A stretch of DNA of 64,000 bases from Actinomycetes bacterium. GTDB taxonomy: Bacteria > Actinomycetota > Acidimicrobiia > Acidimicrobiales > RAAP-2. The translations under genes were made by a program, and so were the position numbers. Shown here piece by piece: positions 43,003-51,781 of this stretch. Numbering within the stretch: position 1 is the stretch's first letter; the number at the start of each line of letters is the position of its first letter. The stretch spans positions 42,649-106,648 of the forward strand of contig JAJYYG010000070.1 in assembly GCA_021801235.1 (NCBI GenBank). The letters are read 5' to 3'. Under the pieces are notes generated by a model that was given only the letters and a program-made list of their open reading frames with translations, was not told where the DNA came from and did not search any database.

Positions 43003-44036
43003 CCTTCCGGACCGGCCCCGGAACCCGGCACCGGGCCCGGCGGGGCGGTGGCCATGACCACCCCGGCCAGAATGGCGAGGAACCGGGGGTCGTCGTTGAG
43101 CGAGGGAGTGCGTGCAAAGCGGACGCCGACCTCCCGGGCGACCGCCGCCGCCTCGAGGTCGAGGTCGTAGAGGACCTCGAGGTGGTCGGAGACGAACCCG
43201 ACCGGGCAGACCACGACCGAGGCGGCCCCGGCTCCCGCCACCCGGCGGATCTCGGCCAGCAGGTCGGGCCCGATCCAGGGGTCGGCGGTCCTCCCCGCGC
43301 TCTGCCAGGCGACGTCCCAGCGGACGTCCTCCCGGGAGTCGAGGCCGAGGAGCCCGGCGACGTCGGTGGCGGACTCGCGGACCTGGTCGGGGTAGGGGTC
43401 GCCGGCGGCGACGACGCGCTCGGGCAGGCTGTGGGCGGTGAAGAACACGGCCGTCGTGCCGGGCTGCGGGCCGTCCCCGCCCGGCGGGTCGAGCAGGGCC
43501 CCGGTGCGGGCGGCCAGGAGGGCGGCGAACCCGGGAGCGCGGTGCCACGAGGGGACCGCGGCGAAGGCGACGCCGGTCCCCGAGGCGGCGACCGCCTCCT
43601 CCGCCCGGTGCAGGTACTCGCCCGATCCGAGGGTCGACTGGTGGGGGGTGAGGACGATGCCGACGATCCGGTCGACCCCGGCGGCGGCCAGGGAGGCGGC
43701 GCTGTCCTCGATCCGCGGCTCGGTGTGCTTGGCCCCGTACCGGACGAGGTAGCGGCCCGGTGCCGCCGCCTCGAGCGCGGCGGCGATCCCGTCGACCTGG
43801 GCCTGGGTCCGCTCGGCGAGCGGGGAGGTGCCACCCAGGGCCTCATAGCGCCCGGTGAGCTCGGCGAGCAGCTCCGGCGTCGGTGGCCGTCCCCTCCGGA
43901 TGGACGTGTAGAAGGGGAGGATCCCCTCCGGCGAGGACGGCGTCCCGTGGGCCATCACCAGGACGCCCACCGGACGCCGTCCGCTCGCCGGAGGCGCCGG
44001 CTCCCGTGCGGGCCCGGTCATGGCGGGACCGGTCAT
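42999..44036 (-). CDS. hemH: Ferrochelatase (probably coproporphyrin III type)
   Basis: 345 residues. Inserts Fe2+ into the porphyrin. VLVMAHGTPSSPEGILPFYT at the N-terminus, RYEALGGTSPLAERTQAQ, YGAKHTEPRIEDSAASLA and FTAHSLPERVV with the active-site histidine are characteristic; VVVCPVGFVSDHLEVLYDLD is the C-terminal signature with the conserved glutamate. The operon partner HemY and the actinobacterial context suggest coproporphyrin III as substrate (CpfC); no hemQ is seen in the window. The ATG at 44036 overlaps the hemE stop; a second ATG at 44021 repeats MTGPA. Confidence 0.93.
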   Translation of the reverse strand: MTGPAMTGPAREPAPPASGRRPVGVLVMAHGTPSSPEGILPFYTSIRRGRPPTPELLAELTGRYEALGGTSPLAERTQAQVDGIAAALEAAAPGRYLVRYGAKHTEPRIEDSAASLAAAGVDRIVGIVLTPHQSTLGSGEYLHRAEEAVAASGTGVAFAAVPSWHRAPGFAALLAARTGALLDPPGGDGPQPGTTAVFFTAHSLPERVVAAGDPYPDQVRESATDVAGLLGLDSREDVRWDVAWQSAGRTADPWIGPDLLAEIRRVAGAGAASVVVCPVGFVSDHLEVLYDLDLEAAAVAREVGVRFARTPSLNDDPRFLAILAGVVMATAPPGPVPGSGAGPEG

Positions 44037-45109
44037 GAGGGACCGATCACCCCGGCGCGGCCCTCGGCGTGCACGAGTGCCGCCACCTGTTCGAGGACGG
44101 CGGGGTCTGTCTCGGGGAGGACCCCGTGGCCGAGGTTGAAGATGTGCCCCGGCCGGGTGCCGGCTTCCTCCAGCACCCTGCGGGTCGCGGCGGCGGCGGC
44201 GTCCCACCCCGCCACGCAGAGCGCCGGGTCGAGGTTCCCCTGGACGGCCAGGTCCGGGCCGACCCGCCTGCGGGCGTCGCCGAGCGGCACCCGCCAGTCG
44301 ATCCCCACCACCGTGCTTCCGGCGGTGGCCATCAGGCCGAGGAGCTCGCCGGTCCCGACGCCGAACAGGATGGTGGGCACGCCGGGATGGGAGGCGGCCA
44401 GGCCGGCGAACACCCGTGCGGTGGCGGGCAGCACCAGCTCCCGGTAGTCGTCCGGCGAGAGGATCCCGGCCCAGCTGTCGAACACCTGGACCGCGGACGC
44501 TCCGGCATCGAGCTGCGAGCGCAACGAGGCGAGCGCCAGGTCGGCAAGGCGGTCCATCAGCCGGCCCCAGAGCGGGTGGTCCGAGTGCATCAGGCTCTTG
44601 ACCCGGGTGAAGTTCCGGGAGGGCCCCCCCTCCACCAGGTAGCTGGCCACGGTGAACGGTCCGCCGGCGAACCCGATCAGGGGGACGTCGAGCTCGCGGG
44701 CGAGGATCCGGACCGCCTCGACCACGTGCGGGGTGTCGAGGTCGGGCTCGAGGGGACGGAGCCGGCGGAGGTCCGCCTCCCCCCGGAACGGGCGCTCCAC
44801 CACCGGGCCGGTGCCGGGGGCCACGTCGACCCCGAACCCGATGGCCGCCACCGGGACCACGATGTCGGAGAACAGGATGGCCGCGTCCGTGCCGTAGCGG
44901 GTGACCGGCTGGACGGTCAGCTCGGCCACCAGCTCGGGCCGGGCGAACGCCTCGAGGATGCTCCCCGATCCCCTGGCGGACCGGTACTCGGGGAGCGCCC
45001 GGCCCGCCTGGCGCATGAACCACACGGGGACGTGGGGCACCGGGAGCCCCCGGCAGGCGAGGATGAACGGGGACGAGGCGTGGCGGTCGTCGGTCGGCGG
45101 GGGCACCAC
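44033..45109 (-). CDS. hemE: Uroporphyrinogen decarboxylase
   Basis: 358 residues. Removes the four acetate carboxyls of uroporphyrinogen III to give coproporphyrinogen III. PVWFMRQAGRALPEYR is the family signature, AILFSDIVVPVAAIGFGVD and GFAGGPFTVASYLVEGGPS are further conserved blocks, and FNLGHGVLPETDP is the C-terminal signature. Two successive GTG codons (45109 and 45106) can start it; TAGCGT ends six bases before 45106, making that one likelier under a leaderless model. First gene of the minus-strand late heme operon hemE-hemH-hemY-lnt. Confidence 0.95.
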   Translation of the reverse strand: MVPPPTDDRHASSPFILACRGLPVPHVPVWFMRQAGRALPEYRSARGSGSILEAFARPELVAELTVQPVTRYGTDAAILFSDIVVPVAAIGFGVDVAPGTGPVVERPFRGEADLRRLRPLEPDLDTPHVVEAVRILARELDVPLIGFAGGPFTVASYLVEGGPSRNFTRVKSLMHSDHPLWGRLMDRLADLALASLRSQLDAGASAVQVFDSWAGILSPDDYRELVLPATARVFAGLAASHPGVPTILFGVGTGELLGLMATAGSTVVGIDWRVPLGDARRRVGPDLAVQGNLDPALCVAGWDAAAAATRRVLEEAGTRPGHIFNLGHGVLPETDPAVLEQVAALVHAEGRAGVIGPS

Positions 45110-45112
45110 CAG

Positions 45113-45189
45113 ACGCTACCGCCGGACCGTTCGCCCGGGACGCGCGGCGCCGGTGGCCCGGACGCGACGGAGGGGGTGGGGCATAGAAT
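45113..45189. promoter_or_regulatory. Divergent promoters of hemE and helD
   Basis: Minus strand: TAGCGT (45118-45113) precedes the hemE GTG pair. Plus strand: TAGAAT (45184-45189) is a strong -10 match with a leader of about 37 bases that contains GGAGGGG (45223-45229) before the helD GTG. Confidence 0.5.
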
Positions 45190-45232
45190 CGAGGGTTCTC
45201 CCCAGCCGGACGGGAGCAGATCGGAGGGGCCG

Positions 45233-47560
45233 GTGGGCGTCGGTGGCGAGCTGGAGGCCGAGCAGAGGTTCGTAGACGTCGCCTACGCGCGCCTCGACGC
45301 CATGCGCGCCGACGCCACCGCCATGCTCGACGAGGTGCTGGACCTCGGGCGGGGGGGGACGTTCCAGTCCCGCACCGAACGGGACGTCATCGTACGCACG
45401 AGCATGGCCCGCCTGGAGCAGCTCGACATCGGCGACCAGGCGCTGACCTTCGGTCGGATCGACCGGGTGCCCTCGGCCGCCGACCAGGGCCCGTCCGGTG
45501 CCTCCCCGGGCGCAAGTCCGACCGGTGCCGGCTCCGAGGTCTTCCACATCGGGAGGTTGGCGGTGCACAGCGCCTCCCTCGATCCCCTGGTGGTGGACTG
45601 GCGTGCGCCGGTGGCCGCCCCGTTCTACCGCGCCACCGGGCGCGATCCCCAGGGACTGGTGCTGCGCCGGCACCTGGCCCTCGACGGCCGACGGGTGGTG
45701 GGGGTCGAGGACGAGCGGTTCGGCGACGGAGCGGGGGTCGACCACCGCGGGGGCACCGGCGACAGCGGGCTGCAGGCTCCGGGGGGCGCGGGAACGGACG
45801 GGTTGCTGGAGGGAGACATCCCCATCGGGGGCCCGGCCGCGCTGCTGGCGGCGTTGGACCGGGCCCGGTCGGGGCGGATGGTGGACATCGTGTCCACCAT
45901 CCAGCGGGAGCAGGACGAGATCATCCGGTCACCCCTCCCCGGCGTGCTGGTGGTCCAGGGGGGCCCGGGCACGGGGAAGACCGCGGTGGCCCTCCACCGG
46001 GCCGCCTACCTCCTCTACACCCACCGGTTCCCGCTCGAGCGCCAGGGGGTGCTGGTGGTCGGACCGAACCCGCTCTTCCTCCGCTACATCGAGCAGGTCC
46101 TCCCGTCGCTCGGGGAGACCGGCGTGACGCTGTCGACGGTTGCGGGCCTGGTGCCCGGGGTGCGGGTCCGGGCCACCGAGCCGGGCCCGGTGGCCCGGGT
46201 GAAGGGGGACGCGCGCATGGCCACGGTGATCGCCAACGCCGTCCGGACCCGCCAGCGTCCCCTGGCCGTGGCCGCGGCCATCCCCTACGGCACCTCCGTG
46301 CTCCGGCTGACCGTGGACGACACGCGCTCGGTCGTGCAGGCGGCCCGGAGGCGACCGGGGACCCACAACGCGCGCCGGCGCCTGGTCGACCAGGCGCTGG
46401 TGCAGCTCCTGGCCGGACAGGTGCGCCGGGCGCGCCAGGCGTTCGACGGGTGGGCTCCCGGTGGGCCCGACGACGATTCCGATCCGGAGGCCGAGGAGAC
46501 GCCCGTCGAGGAGCTCGCCCGCCAGTTCCACCGGATCCCGGAGTTCCGGGACGTGCTCGACCGGATCTGGCCCCGCCTCTCGGCCCAGGAGCTGCTCCAC
46601 GATCTCTTCGGGGCGCCGGCGCTGGTCGCCGCAGCGGGCCGGGGTGTGCTGGCGCCGGAGGAGCAGGCCCTGCTGGTCCGGCCCCGCTCGTCGTCGTTCG
46701 ACGAGATCCCCTGGACGGTCTCCGACGTCGCGCTGGTGGACGAGGCCCGCCACCTCCTCGGCCCCCGGTCGGGTGGCACCCCGGCGGGAGGCCCGCCCGG
46801 CCGGGGCGATGCCGAGGGCGCCGGTGACGAGATCCGGAACTACGGGCACATCGTCGTCGACGAGGTGCAGGACCTCTCCCCGATGCAGCTGCGGATGGTG
46901 ACCCGACGCTCGCTGTCCGGTTCGATGACCGTGGTAGGCGACATCGGCCAGGCCACGGCCCCGTGGACCCCCCGGGACTGGTCGGAGATCACCCGGCACC
47001 TCCCCGACCGGCGGGAGGTCCGCACGGTCGAGCTGACCGTCAGCTACCGGACCCCGGCGGAGGTGATCGAGGTGGCGGGCCGCGTGCTCGCCCTGGCCGC
47101 CCCCGAGCTCCGGCCGCCGACGCCGGTCCGCCGGACCGGCCACCCGCCCCGGATGATCCGGGTGCCGGACGCGACCGGAGCGGGTGTGGCGGTCCTGGCC
47201 GAGCGGGTGGCCCGGGAGACGGCGGTGGAGATCGCCGCGGTGCCGGACGGCCGGGTGGCGGTCGTGGCCCCCGGCGGGCTGTTGGCCCCGCTCGCCGACG
47301 CCCTGGCTGCGGCGGGCATGCCGGTCACCCCGTCGGACGCGCAGCGCAGGGGCGGCCTGTCGGATCCCCTGGTGCTGCTGGCGGCCGACGCGGTCAACGG
47401 GCTCGAATTCGACTCGGTGGTGGTGGTCGAGCCGGGGCTCATCGCCGGCGAGACGGCGCGGGGCCTGCGCACGCTCTACGTGGCCCTGACCAGGCCGACC
47501 CGGCGCCTGACCGTCGTCTCGGCCACCGCCGCGCCCGCCGCCCTGGCCGACCCCTCCTGA
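45233..47560 (+). CDS. helD: HelD-like UvrD-family ATPase (RNA polymerase recycling factor)
   Basis: 775 residues. An N-terminal coiled-coil arm (LEAEQRFVDVAYARLDAMR) precedes a superfamily 1 helicase core. Walker A is VQGGPGTGKTAVALHRAAY near 240, Walker B is HIVVDEVQDLSPMQLRM, motif IV-like SYRTPAEVIEVAGR, and the end has ADAVNGLEFDSVVVVEPG and LYVALTRPTRRLTVV. HelD frees stalled or post-termination RNA polymerase and in some actinobacteria affects rifampicin sensitivity. The early VVDWRAPVAAPFYRAT segment is typical of HelD rather than UvrD or Rep. GTG at 45233 is set by GGAGGGG upstream; a much longer in-frame reading upstream is antisense to hemE and was discarded. Confidence 0.88.
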   Translation: MGVGGELEAEQRFVDVAYARLDAMRADATAMLDEVLDLGRGGTFQSRTERDVIVRTSMARLEQLDIGDQALTFGRIDRVPSAADQGPSGASPGASPTGAGSEVFHIGRLAVHSASLDPLVVDWRAPVAAPFYRATGRDPQGLVLRRHLALDGRRVVGVEDERFGDGAGVDHRGGTGDSGLQAPGGAGTDGLLEGDIPIGGPAALLAALDRARSGRMVDIVSTIQREQDEIIRSPLPGVLVVQGGPGTGKTAVALHRAAYLLYTHRFPLERQGVLVVGPNPLFLRYIEQVLPSLGETGVTLSTVAGLVPGVRVRATEPGPVARVKGDARMATVIANAVRTRQRPLAVAAAIPYGTSVLRLTVDDTRSVVQAARRRPGTHNARRRLVDQALVQLLAGQVRRARQAFDGWAPGGPDDDSDPEAEETPVEELARQFHRIPEFRDVLDRIWPRLSAQELLHDLFGAPALVAAAGRGVLAPEEQALLVRPRSSSFDEIPWTVSDVALVDEARHLLGPRSGGTPAGGPPGRGDAEGAGDEIRNYGHIVVDEVQDLSPMQLRMVTRRSLSGSMTVVGDIGQATAPWTPRDWSEITRHLPDRREVRTVELTVSYRTPAEVIEVAGRVLALAAPELRPPTPVRRTGHPPRMIRVPDATGAGVAVLAERVARETAVEIAAVPDGRVAVVAPGGLLAPLADALAAAGMPVTPSDAQRRGGLSDPLVLLAADAVNGLEFDSVVVVEPGLIAGETARGLRTLYVALTRPTRRLTVVSATAAPAALADPS

Positions 47561-47632
47561 GCCGGCCCCGCTGGTCATCTCCGGCGGGGAGGCGACTGCC
47601 GGGTGGGCGGGTCGGTGCCCGCAAGCGGGGTG

Positions 47633-47650
47633 GCCGCCCGTCCGGGCGGC
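47633..47650 (+). terminator. Hairpin after helD
   Basis: GCCGCCC (47633-47639) pairs perfectly with GGGCGGC (47644-47650) around a four-base loop, between the helD stop and the ctaE promoter. No T tract. Confidence 0.4.
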
Positions 47651-47688
47651 GGGAGCACGTCGGGGTGGACGACGTGTGACGTGCCGTG

Positions 47689-47727
47689 TTGGCACCCCAC
47701 CCGCGGCATCGGCTAGAAACTACGCCG
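47689..47727 (+). promoter_or_regulatory. Promoter of ctaE-qcrCAB
   Basis: TTGGCA (47689-47694) and TAGAAA (47714-47719) are 19 bases apart. The -10 ends seven bases before the GTG at 47727, so the transcript is probably leaderless. Confidence 0.5.
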
Positions 47728-48353
47728 TGACCCAGGCACTCGCCGTCGAACCGGCGGCCCACGCCGTCCAACCGGCGACCAACCCGCGCCACCGCCCCGA
47801 CCGGCCGTCGATGCTGGCGGTCGGGGTCATCATCTGGCTCGGGTCGGAGGTGATGTTCTTCAGCGGCCTGTTCGCCGCGTTCTTCACCATCCGCGCCCAG
47901 GCCTCGGTCTGGCCCCCGGTGGGCACCAAGCTCGACACGCTCCAGGCCGGCATCTTCACCATCATCCTCGTGTCGTCGAGCTTCACCATGCAGAAGGCCG
48001 TCTGGGACCAGGAGCGGGGCGAGCGGCGCCGGGCGAAGACCATGCTGGTGATCACGCTCGTCATGGGGACGATGTTCGTCGCCAACCAGTTCTACGAGTG
48101 GATCACGCTGTCCCACAACCCCGCCACCGACCCGACCCACACCGCCTACGGGTCGCTCTTCTACATCATGACGGGGATCCACGGCCTCCACGTCACGGTC
48201 GGGCTGGTGGCCATGGTCTTCCTCCTCGGGCGGCTGAAGGGGCCCAAGGGGGACCCGGGCGAGACGGCGGTGTTCCAGGGGGTCAGCTACTACTGGCACT
48301 TCGTGGACGTCGTTTGGGTCGGTCTCTACTTCTGTCTCTTCTTCCTCAAGTAG
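47727..48353 (+). CDS. ctaE: Cytochrome c oxidase subunit III
   Basis: 208 residues, five helices. WLGSEVMFFSGLFAAFFTIR near the start and GSLFYIMTGIHGLHVTVGL with the conserved histidines are typical of actinobacterial CtaE. QGVSYYWHFVDVVWVGLYF is the terminal signature. It is the non-catalytic core subunit that stabilises subunit I of the aa3 oxidase. Placement directly before qcrCAB is the standard actinobacterial order and fits a bcc-aa3 supercomplex. The GTG at 47727 is chosen for its leaderless promoter. Confidence 0.96.
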   Translation: MTQALAVEPAAHAVQPATNPRHRPDRPSMLAVGVIIWLGSEVMFFSGLFAAFFTIRAQASVWPPVGTKLDTLQAGIFTIILVSSSFTMQKAVWDQERGERRRAKTMLVITLVMGTMFVANQFYEWITLSHNPATDPTHTAYGSLFYIMTGIHGLHVTVGLVAMVFLLGRLKGPKGDPGETAVFQGVSYYWHFVDVVWVGLYFCLFFLK

Positions 48354-48365
48354 GTGGCACGCCCG

Positions 48366-49304
48366 ATGCGCACGCTGATCCGAGGACGGTTCGCCCTGCC
48401 CGTCGCCCTGGTGGGCGTCGTCGGCCTGGTCGGCCTGGTCGCCTTCACCCCATCGGCGGCACAGGCCGGGCCGGCTCCGGTGGCCACCGCACCGACGGCG
48501 ACCACCGCGGCCCCGACGGCGAAGGCGCCGGCCGGGGCGGCGGCCCACCCCACGGCCACCGCGGCGAGCACGGCCTCCCCGGCGGCGGCCGGGACGTCGG
48601 TGACCGGGTCGCCCCTCACCTCCTCGCACGGGATCACCTACTACGAGCCGGCCGGCAGCCTCATCGCCCCCGGCCAGGCCCTCTACGCCGCCAGCTGCGC
48701 CAGCTGTCACGGGGTCGACGCCGCCGGTTCGGCCCGGGCCCCGAACCTGCAGGGGCTCGGCGCCGGGACCGTCGACTTCTGGGTGTCGACCGGCCGGATG
48801 CCGCTGGCCAACTCCAGCGTGCAGGCCACCCGCAAGCCGCCCCGCTTCAACCGCCTGCAGACCCTCGAGATCGCCGCCTTCGTGCAGTCCCGCACGCCGG
48901 GCCTCGGCATCGGCATCCCGGTCGTCAACCTGTCGCAGGCCAGCCTGGCCGCGGGGAACAGCCTGTTCACCCTCAACTGCGCCGCCTGCCACACCATCAC
49001 CGGCGCCGGAGACGAGCTGGCCTACGGTGCCTACGCACCGAGCCTGCACCTGGCCACCGCCACCCAGGTCGTCGAGGCGATCCGGTCGGGCCCCGGGAAC
49101 ATGCCCCACTTCAGCGAGGGCAACATCACCAACTCGGAGGCCCGCGACATCGCCGCCTATGTGACCGAGGTCATCCAGCACCCGGTGGACCGGGGCGGGT
49201 TCGGCCTCGGCGGCATCGGGCCGGTGGGCGAGGGGTTCGTGGCCCTGCTGTTCGGTGTCGGGGTCCTCATGCTGGTTGCCTTCTGGATCGGAGAACGTTC
49301 GTGA
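48366..49304 (+). CDS. qcrC: Di-heme cytochrome c subunit of the bcc complex
   Basis: 312 residues from the ATG at 48366, which has AGGTGG eight bases upstream; GTG 48354 is a weaker alternative. A signal-anchor (FALPVALVGVVGLVGLVAF) is followed by a long Ala/Thr/Pro linker. Two cytochrome c domains carry CASCH (near 111-115) and CAACH (near 205-209), with distal methionines in TGRMPL and GNMPHFSE. A C-terminal helix anchors it. Di-heme QcrC replaces the soluble cytochrome c and hands electrons straight to CtaC. It follows ctaE closely and overlaps qcrA (GTGA). Confidence 0.95.
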   Translation: MRTLIRGRFALPVALVGVVGLVGLVAFTPSAAQAGPAPVATAPTATTAAPTAKAPAGAAAHPTATAASTASPAAAGTSVTGSPLTSSHGITYYEPAGSLIAPGQALYAASCASCHGVDAAGSARAPNLQGLGAGTVDFWVSTGRMPLANSSVQATRKPPRFNRLQTLEIAAFVQSRTPGLGIGIPVVNLSQASLAAGNSLFTLNCAACHTITGAGDELAYGAYAPSLHLATATQVVEAIRSGPGNMPHFSEGNITNSEARDIAAYVTEVIQHPVDRGGFGLGGIGPVGEGFVALLFGVGVLMLVAFWIGERS

Positions 49305-50239
49305 CCGACGAGCCGACCGCGGGGCCGTCCCTGGCCCCCGTCTCCCTCGACGACCCCCATCTGCAGCCCTATGCCAAGCACCCCGAGCGGGTGCAGGTGC
49401 TGGCCGCGCTCTCGATGATCATCGGGTTCCTCGGCTTCATCGGGTTCGGGGTGGCCTACTGGGTGAGCGACCAGAACCAGTGGCTGGGCGCGACCCTCGG
49501 GGTCGGCCTCCTCGGCCTCGGCGCCGGCGTCATCGCCTGGGGCAAGTACCTGATGGCCCAGGGGCCCTTCGTCGAGGAGCGCCACGACTTCCACTCCACC
49601 GAGGCGGAGCGTTCGGCGATGACCGCCGCCATCGTCGAGCGCGGCGGCATGGTGGTCCAGCGGCGCAAGGTGCTCGGGGGCCTCGCCGCCCTCGGGGCGG
49701 GGACCCTGGGCGTCGTGCTGGCGTTCCCCCTCATCCGCTCGCTCGGCCCGAAGCCGGGCACCACCCTGTTCCAGACCAACTGGAAGAAGAACTCGCTGCT
49801 GGTGACCACCGAGGGGAGGCCGGTGCTGGCCTCGGACCTCGACACCGGCGGGGTGCTGACCGTCTTCCCCCAGGGGTTCGAGGGGTCCTCCCCCGACCAG
49901 ACCATCCTCATCCGGCTGGCCCAGCTGGGCCCGGAGGACCCGCCGTTCCCGTTGAGCGCCCCGGGGCGGACCGACTGGGGCGTGCAGGGGTACGTCGCCT
50001 ACTCGAAGATGTGCACCCACCTGGGCTGTCCGGTCGGTCTCTACCAGGAGCAGGACCAGGTGCTGGTGTGCCCCTGCCACCAGTCGATCTTCAACGTCCT
50101 GGCCGGTGCGGTGCCCGAGTTCGGCCCCGCTCCCCGGCCGCTGCCCCAGCTGCCGCTGAAGGTGGACGCCGCCGGGTACCTGCGGTCCCAGGCCGGCTAT
50201 GACCAGGCGGTCGGACCCGGATTCTGGGAGCGCCCATGA
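49301..50239 (+). CDS. qcrA: Rieske iron-sulfur subunit of the bcc complex
   Basis: 312 residues. Three N-terminal helices, as in actinobacterial QcrA, the third preceded by VVQRRKVLGGLAALGAG, a twin-arginine-type signal. The Rieske motifs are CTHLGC (Cys238, His240) and CPCHQS (Cys257, His260), which bind the [2Fe-2S] cluster that takes an electron from menaquinol. GTG start overlaps the qcrC stop, and the stop overlaps qcrB (ATGA). The Tat-type signal makes tatA, encoded at 58640, functionally relevant. Confidence 0.96.
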   Translation: MTDEPTAGPSLAPVSLDDPHLQPYAKHPERVQVLAALSMIIGFLGFIGFGVAYWVSDQNQWLGATLGVGLLGLGAGVIAWGKYLMAQGPFVEERHDFHSTEAERSAMTAAIVERGGMVVQRRKVLGGLAALGAGTLGVVLAFPLIRSLGPKPGTTLFQTNWKKNSLLVTTEGRPVLASDLDTGGVLTVFPQGFEGSSPDQTILIRLAQLGPEDPPFPLSAPGRTDWGVQGYVAYSKMCTHLGCPVGLYQEQDQVLVCPCHQSIFNVLAGAVPEFGPAPRPLPQLPLKVDAAGYLRSQAGYDQAVGPGFWERP

Positions 50240-51720
50240 TCGACAGCTCGCTCCGCTGGGTCGACGACCGGCTCGGGGTGGCCAAGGGAGGGCGCACCTT
50301 CCTCGACAAGGTGTTCCCCGACCACTGGTCCTTCATGCTGGGAGAGATCGCCCTCTACTCGTTCGTGGTGCTGCTCGGGACGGGCGTGTTCCTGTCGCTG
50401 TACTACATCCCCTCCGCCCACGAGATCATCTACCACGGCTCCTACCTCCCGCTGCGCGGTCAGAAGGTCTCGGAGGCCTACGCCTCCACGGTGGGCCTCT
50501 CCTTCGACGTGAAGTCCGGGCTCCTGATGCGCCAGGCCCACCACTGGGCGGCCGACATCTTCCTCGGCTCCATCGCCGTCCACATGGCCCGGGTGTTCTT
50601 CACCGGGGCGTTCCGCAAGCCGCGCGAGCTCAACTGGATCGTCGGCGTCACCATGCTCATCCTCGGGATCGTCAACGGGTTCCTCGGCTACTCCCTCCCC
50701 GACGACCTGGTCTCCGGGACCGGCATCCGCATCGCCTACTCCATCATCGAGTCGATCCCGCTGGTCGGCTCCTACATCGCCTTCTTCCTCTTCGGGGGGA
50801 ACTACCCCGGCAACGGCGTCATCATCCCCCGCTTCTTCATCCTGCACGTGCTGATCGTGCCGGCCATCATCGTCGGGCTGCTGGCCGCCCACCTCGGGCT
50901 GCTGGTCAAGCAGAAGCACACCCAGTTCCGGGGGAGGGGCCGGACCGAGCACAACGTGGTCGGCTCGCCCATGTTCCCCACCTTCATGGCGAAGACCACC
51001 GGGTTCCTCTTCATGACCACCGCGGTGATCTTCCTGCTGGCCGGGTTCGCCCAGATCAACCCGATCTGGCAGTTCGGCCAGTACCAGCCCTACCAGATCT
51101 CCTACGCAGTCCAGCCGGACTGGTACATGGGGTGGCTCGACGGTGCCCTGCGCATCATGCCGAGCTGGGAGTTCGTCGGGTTCGGCCACACCTGGCCCCT
51201 CGAGGTGTTCCTCCCCGCCGTGCTCTTCCCGGGGATCATCTTCAACATCTTCATCGCTTGGCCGTTCATCGAGGCCCGCCACACGAAGGACCTGGCGTAC
51301 CACAACCTGCTGGACCGGCCCCGCGACCGCCCCAAGCGCACGGCTGCCGGGGCGATGATGCTGGCGCTGCTCTTCATGGTGTTCTGCGCCTCCTCGACCG
51401 ACGTGCTCGCCAATTTCTTCCAGATCGAGCTCAACTACGTGCTGTGGTTCTTCCGGATCGTGGTGGTGGTGGTACCGATCCTCACCTACTTCGTGACCTA
51501 CAAGATCTGCCAGGAGATGCGCCACGCCGAGGGCGTGGGCAAGCGGAAGCGGGCCAACGTGGTGGTCCGCACGGAGACCGGCGAGTACGAGACGTACGAG
51601 AGCGAGGCGCGGCCCGGCGACGGGCACGAGGAGATCGAGGCGGTGCCGGTGCCGACCTTCATCGACATGGTCCCCGCCGAGCTGGCTACCGGTGCGGGCG
51701 TCCGCCGGGTGATGCGCTGA
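50236..51720 (+). CDS. qcrB: Cytochrome b subunit of the bcc complex
   Basis: 494 residues with about nine helices. Heme-ligand histidines lie in MRQAHHWAADIFLGSIAVHM and in the later ILHVLIVPAIIVGLLAAHL. PDDLVSGTGIRIAYSIIESIPLVG and PISY-type AVQPDWYMGWLDGALRI form the quinol-oxidation side. A hydrophilic C-terminal extension follows the last helix. The ATG overlaps the qcrA stop. A perfect hairpin follows the stop. Confidence 0.97.
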   Translation: MIDSSLRWVDDRLGVAKGGRTFLDKVFPDHWSFMLGEIALYSFVVLLGTGVFLSLYYIPSAHEIIYHGSYLPLRGQKVSEAYASTVGLSFDVKSGLLMRQAHHWAADIFLGSIAVHMARVFFTGAFRKPRELNWIVGVTMLILGIVNGFLGYSLPDDLVSGTGIRIAYSIIESIPLVGSYIAFFLFGGNYPGNGVIIPRFFILHVLIVPAIIVGLLAAHLGLLVKQKHTQFRGRGRTEHNVVGSPMFPTFMAKTTGFLFMTTAVIFLLAGFAQINPIWQFGQYQPYQISYAVQPDWYMGWLDGALRIMPSWEFVGFGHTWPLEVFLPAVLFPGIIFNIFIAWPFIEARHTKDLAYHNLLDRPRDRPKRTAAGAMMLALLFMVFCASSTDVLANFFQIELNYVLWFFRIVVVVVPILTYFVTYKICQEMRHAEGVGKRKRANVVVRTETGEYETYESEARPGDGHEEIEAVPVPTFIDMVPAELATGAGVRRVMR

Positions 51721-51759
51721 TCCTCACCCGAGCGGCCGGCCCGGCTCTCCGGTCGGGCG

Positions 51760-51781
51760 ACGGTCCGGCCCGCCGGACCGT
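51760..51781. terminator. Bidirectional terminator between qcrB and the amidohydrolase gene
   Basis: ACGGTCCGG (51760-51768) and CCGGACCGT (51773-51781) form a perfect nine-base stem with a four-base loop in the 60-base gap between convergent genes. Confidence 0.6.

Noticed and set aside
44069..45232. In-frame extension upstream of helD
   Set aside because: It is antisense to hemE; the ribosome site and -10 element place the helD start at 45233.
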